NCBI GenBank assembly: GCA_013399855.1
Contig: VXAY01000172.1
Span: 46,603-110,602 of the forward strand
DNA: 64,000 nt
Source: Oxyruncus cristatus
Lineage: Eukaryota; Chordata; Aves; Passeriformes; Cotingidae
Reading direction: 5' to 3'
Part shown: in pieces, positions 25,457 through 35,038 of the stretch
Position numbering within the stretch: the stretch's first letter is position 1
How the letters are laid out: every line of letters begins with the position of its first letter
Notes under the pieces: model-generated
The model's database searches: none
Told to the model about the DNA's origin: nothing
Seen by the model: only the letters and a program-made list of their open reading frames with translations
Made by a program: the position numbers and the translations under genes

Positions 25457-25760
25457 CACAGCCATCACTTACATAAATGTGCTGGTGCCCCTGCTCTTCT
25501 CTCTGGAAATTATACCAAACATGATGCCAGTGAGATACTTCTTGAGATGTTCTTTGAAAAGGGTAGTTAGTTGCTTTTCTGTCACAGGATTCTGATTGCC
25601 AGAGCTGAGTCAATCGTGTTGAAAAGGGATTTTGGTAATAAGTTGGGGCTTTTTGGGCCAGAAATGTAAATTTTGTGTACAGGAGTGTTGAACCATTTTC
25701 ATCCTCTTAAATCTCTACATGTTTCTGTAAACTCCATAGTGCTACATTCATCTACATGGA
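25457..25760 (+). pseudogene. Ty3/gypsy RNase H remnant
   Basis: RNase H would remove the RNA strand during reverse transcription. One frame reads GAPALLSGNYTKHDASEIL from 25484 and FCHRILIARAES from about 25577. The first contains the A-P-x-L block followed at the right distance by D-A-S, the first catalytic Asp of the fold. The second corresponds to the Y-x-S-R-x-L-x-x-A-E block. A weaker NHFHPLKSLHV stretch near 25690 fits the F-H-x-Y-x-x-G region. Stops occur within and after these blocks. The domain lies 3' of the RT in a different frame, so one or more indels separate them. The overlapping 99-codon frame at 25296-25595 is an accidental other-frame reading. Confidence 0.65.
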
Positions 25761-26261
25761 GGTAGTCTATTGTAACATAAACGTAATGACTACTGGAAAT
25801 GTAAGAACCCAAGGAAATTTTGACATTAGGCCTCGTGAACATTAATGACGGAAATGTCTCCTCTGAACTGGGCAACTCTGCACTTCCTATAAAGAGCTGC
25901 TGAACAAGTCTTTATTGGGAAGTACCTGTTTCCTGCCTCAGCCTGGTATTTCCCTTGTGAGAACGTGCTTGAGAAACAGCCCTGCGTGCCTGTCTCAAAC
26001 CTTGGTTTTCAGTGGTCAGTGTGGTCTTGCAGATGCCACTGTCAGAACTGCTCTGAAGACCTGCAGGCTCCTATCATGGTGAGTCTAGCTGCAGATCTGG
26101 TTATCTGCCCAGCTGTAGAAAAAGAGTGAAGGCTTTTGAGCAAAAAATGGCCATCGGCCACAAGAAAACATGTCACTAAGACTTCTGACAGTAACCCCAC
26201 AAGTCTTTTAAGGAGAGCAGTGTTTCAATTAAAGTGTACAGTACTATAAAAGAGACTGATG
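25761..26261. other. RNase H-to-integrase spacer of the gypsy-type element, no clear motif
   Basis: By position this should hold the RNase H end and the linker to integrase. I can read no convincing domain in any frame. It is either too decayed or contains an unrecognised insertion. No gene is seen. Confidence 0.35.
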
Positions 26262-26745
26262 ACTATCCACCTTGTGTCAAAAGAGCTTGAAGCAAGTGAT
26301 TGTGCAACTGAGTAAGATCATGAGATCCCTGGCCTGATAGAGAGTAAGCCAAGCCAGATATGGGCCAGTGTGTGGGCAGCAATTGGAAGGAATTGTGGAA
26401 CAAGCCACTCAGTGCAGACAGACGAGTAAAAAGGGGATGGACACTGGGGAGGAGTTACACTTATCTCTCAGAGTTATCAAAATGAACAAAAAGTCCAAGA
26501 TAATATCATTTGAAAGCAGCTGGATCAGTTTGTTGAGAGCAGAAAATATTTAAGAAAGATGTAGTGAAGCAATGGATTAAAATGCCGGCGATATCATATT
26601 CTTGTCATAATAACCCTGGTTAGCCAACACCTGATGAGCAGTTGTAAAACATGATGCAACGAAGCCAAGGAAAAAAAAGAAGTACACAGCATTTGTGAAA
26701 GGCCTTGGAGACCTTTTCACCTGAAGCCATATGAATAGCCTCACT
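26262..26745 (+). pseudogene. Ty3/gypsy integrase remnant (zinc-binding domain and core)
   Basis: Integrase would insert the DNA copy into the host. The zinc-binding HHCC domain is readable: IHLVSKELEASDC, a stop, then HEIPGLIESKPSQIWASVW (26319 on). After a +1 frame change comes QLEGIVEQATQCRQ (26380 on), with the expected C at the end; the second zinc His and the first Cys are lost. The core follows in the same frame as GEELHLSL and SFESSWISL, corresponding to the blocks around the first catalytic Asp. Here the Asp has become Ser or Glu, so the active site is lost. HNNPG, then PTPDEQL after a stop, near 26620-26640 fits the second D-N-G block and the Glu region in another frame. About 75 bases beyond, a CR1 insertion interrupts the element. 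Confidence 0.7.
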
Positions 26746-26820
26746 GTTGTAAATTACTGTTTGGATTCTAAAAAATCGGTTGAATTGCTAGATGTTGTTA
26801 TTGTGTCTGTCATGGACAGA

Positions 26821-27300
26821 TCATAGAATCAGAATGGTTTGAGTTGGAAGCAACCTCTTAAAGATCATGCAGTTTCACTCCTCCCTGTCATGGGCAGGGA
26901 TACCTTTCACTGGACCAGGTTGCTCAAAGTCCTACCTAGCCTGGGCTTGAACACCTTCAGGGATGGGGCATCCACAATTTCTCTGGGCAACGTGTTTCAG
27001 TGCCTCACCACCCTCATAGCAAAATAATTTTTCCTAGTCCCTAATCTAAACCTGCAGTCTTTTAGTTTGAATCCGTTCCCCCTTGTCCCATCACTACATG
27101 CTCTTGTACACAAGTCCCTCTCCATCTTTCTTGTGGGCTCCCTTCAGGTACTGGAAGGCTGCAATTAGGTCATCCCATGCTATCTCTTGTCCAGGCTGAA
27201 CAAATCCAGCTCTTTCCTCATAGATCAATGATGCTTTCGGGTAATGTGGTGTTCCAGACTTTGTATTTTCCTTTGGTGGACTCCACTGTGCTGGTGTTGA
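26821..27300 (-). mobile_element. CR1 LINE, 5'-truncated, minus strand, nested in the gypsy-type element
   Basis: The plus strand begins ATCATAGAATCAGAATGG, the reverse complement of a CR1 3' terminus with its ATTCTATG-type repeat. It continues through the 3' UTR (GACCAGGTTGCTCAAAG, then GGGATGGGGCATCCACA, then CTCTGGGCAACGTGTTTCAG) into the end of ORF2 (TTGTCCAGGCTGAACAAA). The far end, near GTGTTCCAGACTTTG and the following 60 bases, is more diverged, so its limit is approximate. It is truncated to about 480 bases. It sits within the integrase region of the gypsy-type remnant and is therefore the younger insertion. Confidence 0.95.
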
Positions 27301-28384
27301 GTTTCAGCAATTTACTTGGCAAAGAGAAATTGGTCATAAGGTGTTATTTTCATTCTACAACCATTCAAGTGGTGGGACTAAATCTGCATTTTTAAGCTGC
27401 GAAAGTTCTCTTAGACAAAGCTGCAACAGGGGAAGAAAACAGATGGAAAGAAATCACTTGGAGAAACTATAAGAACATCCTGCTGTAAGTTGTGCTTGGA
27501 CTTTGGTGCCTATTGCTCCAGCCTGAAACAAGTGTCTGAGAAATAATTGTGTCTTAGTGCTCTGTAACATTTATTTAGACAAATATTTTCAGGCTTTGTA
27601 TGGGTGTTGCCTATGAAAATCATTATTTATTTAGCCTTTGACTCCTAAACGATTAGCTTTTAAGCACCAATCTAGTTTGTCATCCCTCGAGATGCAATAT
27701 GTACTGGTTTCCAGACAAAGTGTAGAGGAAAAACTGTTCATAGTTTTGCTAATTTTGCTTACAAGACAAAGGATAAAAGAAACTTGAAAAGTGTGATGTG
27801 GACCCACCGGCAAAAGAGCGACAGGCCTTTCAGAGCAGACTTCCAACAGTTCTGGGCTTCACAGAGGCATGCCTTTAGTGGGCAGTCAGAAATCATGGAA
27901 GTTTTTTTCTCTCCGTCCTTCAAACTGGAATATGTAGGATGTCTGCATATATGTTAGTAGTCTTTTGAGTTCAGAGACAGCCCACATATGTAGTCATTCC
28001 CATGAACAGATACTCTGAGCTGAGACTTCATTTCGTTTTGCTCCCCATAGATAAGGGGAGTTTTCATCCACTTGCTCGTTAAGAGCACACACTGCTCACG
28101 TAATGGCCAGTCCTTGCAAGGGTCTCTCCAGGCTGAAATAGGCAGCCCACAAGGCTGAGTTTGCCCCTGTGATTTGTCACCGTCCTTGAGAAGCTATTTT
28201 GGCCTTTACTTTTCTTTCCTTTTCAGTTTTGTTTTTTAACTTTTTTATTTTCTTTTTTTCCCCTTACTGTGAATAGAGATCTCCTTATCTGGTGTTTGCC
28301 ATTTATTAAAGACCATGTGCTGAAGAGTTGCTGTAAAATTACACAGGTGTGGAAGGAAGGCACACTTGCCACAGTGACAAAGTG
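27301..28384. other. No gene recognised; possible distal end of the gypsy-type element
   Basis: At 27430-27486 one frame reads GEENRWKEITWRNYKNILL, which could be the W-x-x-x-L-x-x-F-L-x-x-Y-R part of a gypsy integrase C-terminal region, but the match is weak. I found no polypurine tract or second LTR matching 23.1-23.37 kb. The remainder shows only short frames. Confidence 0.35.
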
Positions 28385-28610
28385 CAGATGAGCTGCAGTG
28401 GTAGCTTGAGTTTAGGACAGGAAAGCAGCATGTCCTGACAACTTTGTCACACTCTTTCCCTCTGAGGCCATGAATAAGTTACTTCTCTGCCTCAGTTTTT
28501 CTGTAAAAACTTGAAAACAACACGATGATGACAGTTTGCTTCGACAATAAGGGTTTTGTGTGAATTAATTTGTTAATATCTTTTAAAGGTTTTGAAGACA
28601 AAAAGTATAC
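28385..28610 (+). mobile_element. MIR-type tRNA-derived SINE, plus strand
   Basis: A head-like GCAGTGGTAGCTTGAG near 28396 is followed by a core, then AAGTTACTTCTCTGCCTCAG (28477-28496) and TTTTTCTGTAAAA. Further on comes a run into GTGAATTAATTTGTTAATAT (28559 on). Together these reproduce the typical MIR tail layout: a CACTT/CCTCAGTTT/CTGTAAAA block, then the GATTAAATGAGTTAATA block. MIR-type SINEs are ancient and shared among amniotes, so heavy divergence is expected. Confidence 0.75.
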
Positions 28611-28924
28611 TGTAGATTTAGTCTGGGACCAAAATCTCTTATTACTGAGAATATTATTCTGGAAGTTCAGCACAATATGCAGTATAGAAAAGTGCATTTA
28701 CAGTGGTGCAGTTAGTTAATATTCATGGCTTTGTTCTCAGCTCATAAGTTTGCATTGAATGCAAAGATGGGAAAGAGAATAAGGGATTATTGTAGAACAG
28801 AATGCATGTTATGAACTAATAAAACAAGTCGTTTTGCCACTATAAAACTATCTTCAGACAGCTGCAAGGATTTTCATGTACTGGAGCTGGAACAGGAGAA
28901 AAGGAACAGATCTTGGTAGATTTG
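28611..28924. other. No gene recognised
   Basis: AT-rich single-copy-looking DNA between two SINE copies. Nothing supportable is seen. Confidence 0.5.
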
Positions 28925-29095
28925 CTGCTACAATAATAATAATCCGTTTTTCCTTCCAGGCAAAGCCACAGGGCTAGACCTTGCTTGTTGTGGTGTTTAG
29001 TCACCTTTGCACTTTATCTTACCTGCAAATCTCAGGCTGGGAATCAAATTGCAGCCCTCCTCAGCAGGTTAAGTCACTGTGATCCACCTTCTATT
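28925..29095 (-). mobile_element. MIR-type SINE, minus strand (diverged)
   Basis: Read on the minus strand, GTGACTTAACCTGCTG leads to TTTGATTCCCAGCC, a B-box and post-B-box-like sequence. It then passes through GTGCAAAGGTGACTAAACAC to GGCTTTGCCTGGAAGG and GGATTATTATTATTG, matching the order of a MIR-type SINE from head to tail. On the plus strand the pyrimidine stretch TTTTTCCTTCCAG (28947-28959) imitates a splice acceptor but is only the reverse of the SINE tail. Confidence 0.5.
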
Positions 29096-32000
29096 GTTAA
29101 GGAGCCATTGCTAAACCAAACGCAGGAGGAAAATTACCTGTCCTGGGGTGAAAAGCAAAGAGGCAATGCTGTCCTTCCGTCTAGGGGAACCTGAAGGCAA
29201 TGAAGCAGGAGAACTCCGATTTTATTTATTTTTTCTTTTTTAGCTTTGGGAACCAAACTTGCTTCTTTTTCTTTCCCCCACCCCTCCCCCCGCACTTTCA
29301 CAGCAACATTTCTTTGTGTGCCCTATGTATGGTCTGAAACCACTATGACTTCTGTGCTTTCCTTTGAGTTAATATTTAATTCCTTCTTAAACATTAACTT
29401 TGGGTAGAGTTGCTTTTGTAAAAGAGGACTGCTGAGCTAATAACAGTAATAGTTTCCTTTGAGAGGCATGGGAACAATGTGGAGCACTGTACATGTCTGT
29501 AAAGTAAACTGTCTTTTAATGGCACATGTTACTGTTTCACAACAGAAATATTTTTTTTAATGCTGTTTCTTCTGATGTTTACAAACTGTTTCTGCCCAAA
29601 TTGCAATCTATGAATGTGCTGTGGTGAACCCACCTCTTCTGCCTACACCTTGGTTGTGAAGCAAAGCAGTAAGATGGAGATCAATGTCCTCTTACTCTCA
29701 CCAGTTCATGTGGTATTAAGTCAAGTGCAAGTCAAATATAAATATATATGTAGCTATAGCTACGAGATGAATGGCACTTGGCACAAACATTTCTCAACCA
29801 TAGACATCAGGAAGAGATTTATTTTTTTTTAAGTTGTCAGACACCAAAGACTGCATAGTCCAATTAATATTAGCCACTTTTTGCAGAGGTGCATGCATGG
29901 GTATGGTACCCTTGAGGTGGGAGTCTAGGCCCCCACTGTGGGCATTCAGGGCCTGGGGCTGTGGACAGCAGAGGCTACAAGAAGAGGACGATCTGTTTCC
30001 AGATGCTCACGGCAGGCACAGCTCTGCAGGTGGAAGCAGGGAAGGTGTCTGCTCCATGAAAGTCAAACAGTGCAGGGAGCTTTATGGTAAAGAGGGAGAG
30101 TGACAGATTTAATGACATTTTAGGCTTATATTGCTATAAAGAGTGGTGAAGGGGTTACAGGCAGTGTCCACAGGAGTCAAACCCAGTAATGGTGGCTGTA
30201 TTGGGTGCTGTTGGCAGGAGGAAGTCTGAAACCAGCTCTGCTAACCTAATTGCCTTGCACCATCTTGGGCACCAGTGATTTGGGCCATGATGGCAGATCT
30301 ATGAGAGGTGCTAGAATCAGTGCCTGGTGCTGTCACCACCCAGACTCTCAGGGCCTCACGTCCCCTTCATGCTGCTGCCACCAACACACCTGGCTGGGCC
30401 AAGGGGGCAGCAGCATGGGACCAGAGAAGACACTGAGGACTGAAGGAGTTCTGCCAGGGTGGGCAAAGAGAAAGACGTATAGTGGTGTGACAAAAATTAT
30501 GATGTAACTGCTCTTGTTTTTGTCAAGGAAGGGGAGTGTACACTGCAGTCATGTGTCCTTGCTGGATGCTGACAAGGAATGCTGAAACTACACCAGGGCC
30601 TCCCCTGGGAAGTTCTTATACCCATGTTTTGTTTCTCCTCTAGTGAATGATGAAGAGCCCCTTTAGTGCTGCAGTCCCAGACACCTCCTGGCTGCCCACG
30701 AATGTTCCTCCCTGCACCATCAGCATGGAGAGTGTTTTCCTGTGAGGAAGAATGAGACCACTGCCTGGGTTGATGAGGAGCCGGAAGAGGGAGAGGAGGT
30801 TCTCTCCTGGAGAAGGCACTGAGGAGGTGGAGGTGAGGCAGAAAGGGGTTATTCTGGGCGGTGAGTAGCAGAAATAAGAGGAGTTCTTTCTGGGCACGCA
30901 TGGCTAGTGTAGCTCTGCTCCTCTTGCTGAAGCTGTTCTGGGTACAGTTAGCACAGGCTTTCAGCCCTCCACTGATGCAATTATCTTCTCCTAGATACCT
31001 TTTCTGCAGGGCAGGAATTGTCCTAATTATTTTGTGGTTCTGGCAAAATCAATTTTTGTTGTTATTCTCCCCACATTTGCATAGTAAGCCATGCTGACCA
31101 GTTAGCAGCTCTGCAGAAAGCATCCCAGAAATGCTGCCCCTCCAGTTCTGCCAGCCTGGGTGACTACCCAGTTTATCTCCATCTGGATATGCTGGCCCCA
31201 CTGAAGTCCACTGTACTTCATCCTTCAACAGTCTTAGGAACAGAAAGAGATGTTGGAGCAAAGGACCTGTTCTCAAGTTTGGTGCATACTGTTTTGCAGG
31301 ATAAGTGTGAACAGAAAGGTAGGTTATTATGTATTTTCAAAACAGGAGATGGAGAAGTTGAAACTTCCTTCTCCAAAAATGCCCTGTAGCTCAGACACTG
31401 CTTTGCTGTCTCCTCCTCCTTTTACCTTGTGGAAATTATACTAGTCCAACAAGATCCTTTATTCCTCACCCTTTGCTTACAGGAAAACAGAGACATGCAG
31501 AACTGGGAAGGACCTCTTGGGTTAATGACTCTAGATGCTCTTGCGTCAGCAGGCAGGTTGCATTTGAGTGATCCCTTTCTTAAATTCATGAGGTTTCTTC
31601 CAAAAGCAAAATATGTTTTGGGTTTTTTGAGCCAAAAGCCTACAAAGAAACCAGGCCACTGGCCTAGTGACTAGTACCTTTCTTATTATTCTTGGCATCA
31701 CCACCTACCACCACCCCCAATATCCATTTGACATCGAATGTCAGCATTGTCTGTAGTTTCCTCTGCCCAACAGATGTAACAGTGCCATCTCAGCTTTCAG
31801 GAGATGTTCCACTGCACACCCAGCTGAACTCGGTGGCCAGGTGCCCCTTGCTCCCTGTGCTTGCTGCCCAACCGAGCTGGATCTCTGCCTGACCTTGTTT
31901 GTGTGTCACTGCCTTTGCCACCTCTCCACCCGACAGGCTTCCTCTTGACACAGAACAACCTGGTGTGCAGGGGAACAACAGGTAGGAAGGTGGGGAAATG

Positions 32001-32809
32001 TTCTTGGTGAGGAGATGGGCATAAGAAAGCTTCACACAAAGGTGTGGTACTCACAGGAGACCAACGTATGTAGAAGGCAAGAGGCTGCCTTATCTACTGG
32101 ACAGTGCATATGCAGTATGTACAGAGCTAAAATGAGACAAAAATAGGAGAGAATAGGAAATCAAGCTGGAAATAAGGTGAGATGAAACATAAACTCATGT
32201 TTATGGGGAAGAGAGGGCAGGCTGTTGTTTATCTGGAAAGGACAAGAAGCATCACAGAAGTCCAAAGGGTGTCGCAGTCAAGTCCTTAGCCAAGGAGAAG
32301 GATTTTGACAGTTAAACCTATGTGTTCTCTCACTGACAGATACATCTCTGCCATGCAGCAAGCCGTATTTGTGTTAGGCAGCAGGTATGAGATGACTGTG
32401 CGCTGTGCAATGCCAAAGTATAAACTTCTCTCTTTCTTTGTATAAAAGCTCCAAGGATATCCCAAACACAAGACCCTGCATTTCAGATTTCTCTGTTTAG
32501 TCTGTGTCCTATAATTTAATCTAATATGACAAAATATTTGTAAGCACACATTTGGTTTGTCATGTGTTTTACTACTGATCCGAAGCAGAATTAGCATCCT
32601 GCTCCCGATGCTCTTTCCTTAAAAGAAAGAAAAAAACCCTCCTCTCCAGTGCTGGCCTGATCTTTTGCTAGTCTATGGCGATCAAGTTTTACAACCCAGG
32701 GTCACACTAATCCCCAGCGGTCATGTAGTTACTATAGTTTCACTAATAGGACAAGGTTTGCACACTGCAAAGCCATGCAGGGTCTGTTTCTGGTCAGGCT
32801 AATTCTGAA
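29096..32809. other. No gene recognised
   Basis: A moderately GC-richer stretch from about 29.9 to 31.0 kb has several open frames on both strands (up to 134 codons, minus strand, 30497-30901). They show no domain, no conserved motif and no paired splice sites. A G/C-rich exon cannot be excluded, but I have no evidence for one. Confidence 0.45.
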
Positions 32810-32960
32810 TGTCTGCGCGGGCCCCACTCCGACCTTTCGGTCTCCTTTGTAAATAGACTCGGTGACTCTTTGAACCGAGAAACGCCCCTTTTCCGGTCAT
32901 TCAGCTCTTTCTTCTTTGCTCACACACACTTCTTGGGGGGAGGTTCAGTGTGGTTCTGGA
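32810..32960. promoter_or_regulatory. CpG-containing islet with small hairpins (candidate regulatory block)
   Basis: At least eight CpGs fall within about 85 bases (32815-32900), against very few in the neighbouring kilobases. CTCGGT (32858-32863) and ACCGAG (32874-32879) form a perfect six-base stem around a ten-base loop, and GACC/GGTC (32831-32842) form a smaller one. No TATA box, tRNA boxes or long frame explain it. It may be a short CpG promoter, an exon, or a young insertion not yet depleted of CpG. Confidence 0.25.
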
Positions 32961-35012
32961 CTTAACGGGACTCTGGAGATTGAGGCTGCATGTTGCAGAG
33001 GGGAGGGAGAGTTTGCTCAGATTTTGTCTCCTGCTTCATAAAAATTTATGTTGCTATTGACTTGCAGATAAGTAATCTTCCTAGGACAAAGGCTACAGTA
33101 AAACTGCAAAACTATGTGACTGGCAAACTTTATGGACTATGGGTGCAGATATTGGTAGTTCAGTACTATCTTAAAAACTGAGCTTCTAGTGTTCTCTCTT
33201 TCCAGTAAACCTTAACACACCTCAGATTCACCAGGTTGGAAAAATGACAATTTTTACTTACTTTGTAAATCACCAATGACTCTTAGAAGACAGGATAATA
33301 CCACATTAATTAGTTTGGGGCAAGGCAACATAAAACCTCAGAGACTCCTATCTGCTGGGCTTATCTTCTAAACAACAGGTATGCTATGAGTCTGTTTGTT
33401 TTATGCTCATGAAAAGGAAAACTATCAAAAAGTATGACATTACTTATATAAATGCTGTCGTGACTGTTGGTGACAGACTGTAATTATTAGAAACCCATAC
33501 AACTCCTGGAGTTCACTTTAAGTTGTGTTGATTTCTAAATTCATGGCTTTAAATGACATTTAAATTTGAATTAATTCTGCACTAAGAAAGTAAGTATTCT
33601 CAATTGGTGTGCAATTTCCTTGAGTGCCTCTTAGCCTCAGGAGGAAGAGCTGAAGGGCTTGGTGTGGAGAAAGGCAGGAGTGATACGATGCGATGCGTGA
33701 CTACTCAATGTGAAGGTCCTGCTTGGTTCTGGGCGGGATTTGGGCACGTCCATGTTCCCACCCTCTACCTCTGCCCTAGGACTTTCAGTGGGGGAAGCTG
33801 GGTAATGCCTTTTCCTGTTTTGTTTGCCCTGCAACCGGAGGATGTCCATCTCCAGAAATGTCAGCTCGTGTCAAGCAGCTTTCAGCAGCTCTAAATTTGC
33901 TAATGGCATTAATTTACTTTAAATGCATTTCCCCTTTCAGAGGCTCTGCCCTTTGTCAATGGGATGGGACCGGTGTTCTTTTGAGTTTGAAATGTGGAAA
34001 CCTTTCTGCTCACTTGCCAGACGAGCTCTACATTGGATGTAGCAAATGCAGTTTGATATCTCTAGCAGACTGTCTCCTCTCTGTTGTGTATCTCATCCTG
34101 TAAACTCTTCTCGACCTGGAGGCAAAAGCTGAAATGTCACAAAGCAGGCAGCTGCTTCTTCCTAAAACACCTGTGAGTCAGTTCCCAGTGGGCATGAAGA
34201 TGAAGATAACCTAGAAGGCTTGCAGGGGCAGGCTCCATTCATCACCTCACAGTTTCTTGCTAATCTCTTTTAACCCTCCCAGACAGTTCTTTCCTCAGTC
34301 TAAGAAAACAATTCAAACTTCTTGTCAGCCAGGAGGACTGTGCTGACCACTGGATATAGGAGGAAACTGGGGTCCAGGAATACCTGATCTGAACCTTAAA
34401 CTGGCCTGCGTTTAAGGTGCTTGTGAGTTTTGATTTCAGTGAATAATGACAGCTCTTCTTATTTCCATTATTGTGAAAGCATCTACTGATGCTGCACACT
34501 GGACACCTGACAGTTTACAAACTAGTATTGTTGCATGTTGTCTCCTTGGTGATGCAGTTACATTTCAGTAATAATTGCACAACAATAACAATGATAAAGA
34601 GATAAATTGCGGAATTATTTCTAATATCTTGGGAAAAGTTCCGTAATTGTCCTAGATGCAACATAAATATGCTGTTTGTCTAATGGAAAAACGCAGCTTA
34701 TACAAAGAGACTCTGTTCCCCCTGTCCCCCCAGCTTTTTTTTTCCTTTTTAAATAGAGTAACCGCCATACTGCAGGTAAATGAAGGTGATGTATTAGTTG
34801 ATAAAGAAGAAACTGTTGCAAACTGTAGTATTAAACTGTAGTATTATACGCCTAGCATGAGTTCATGTGGAGTTTGGGAGGCAAAAGCCTATTTGCTGAG
34901 GATTAATATAATAATCCCTGCTCTTTTGTTTTAGTGTCTTGTAGCTGAGCTGTCTCTTGGGAGAGTGAAAAGAATTTAGGCAAAAGAATTAAAAAGGCTG
35001 GATTACTTAGCT
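32961..35012. other. No gene recognised
   Basis: Single-copy-looking DNA with short frames only. A region near 34340-34420 weakly resembles a MIR-type SINE, but the direction is ambiguous and I do not call it. Confidence 0.45.
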
Positions 35013-35030
35013 GTGAAGCGGGGCCAGGCT

Positions 35031-35038
35031 TATATAGG
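35031..35038 (+). promoter_or_regulatory. TATA-box-like motif with a splice donor 45 bases downstream (weak)
   Basis: TATATAGG follows a GC-rich GCGGGGCCAGGC and would place transcription start near 35060. GAG/GTAAGC at 35082-35090 is a good vertebrate 5' splice site. The implied first exon would be only about 20-25 bases. Both motifs are common by chance in a window of this size. Confidence 0.12.

Larger units (their letters stand above)
23316..27490 (+). mobile_element. Decayed Ty3/gypsy-type LTR retrotransposon, gag-pol remnant
   Basis: The plus strand shows, in the order expected for a Ty3/gypsy element, an AATAAA (23316-23321) and a CA dinucleotide (23368-23369) like an LTR end. A tRNA-complement-like TGGTGTCAGAA (23374-23384) follows. 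Then come a gag remnant with a CCHC knuckle (24035-24076), reverse transcriptase (24532-25150), RNase H (25457-25760) and integrase (26262-26745). Domain spacing matches a normal gag-pol. Each domain contains stops, and the reading frame changes between and within domains, so nothing can be made from it. A CR1 copy (26821-27300) interrupts the 3' part, and a possible last integrase piece (27430-27486) lies beyond it. I could not find the 3' LTR, a polypurine tract or an env gene. The best guess by motif style is a Mag-like clade, which is uncertain. Confidence 0.82.

Noticed and set aside
25296..25595. 99-codon hydrophobic plus-strand frame resembling membrane segments
   Set aside because: It overlaps the RNase H remnant in another frame, and the RNase H reading has ordered family motifs.
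28940..28965. Strong-looking splice acceptor TTTTTCCTTCCAG
   Set aside because: It falls within a minus-strand MIR-type SINE, whose tail reads as a pyrimidine tract in reverse.
31485..31560. AACTGGGAAGGACCTCT, like an L2 or CR1 fragment
   Set aside because: Only one short block matches and the flanks do not continue the alignment.
34320..34425. Possible MIR-type SINE
   Set aside because: Weak similarity in both directions, with no consistent head-to-tail order.
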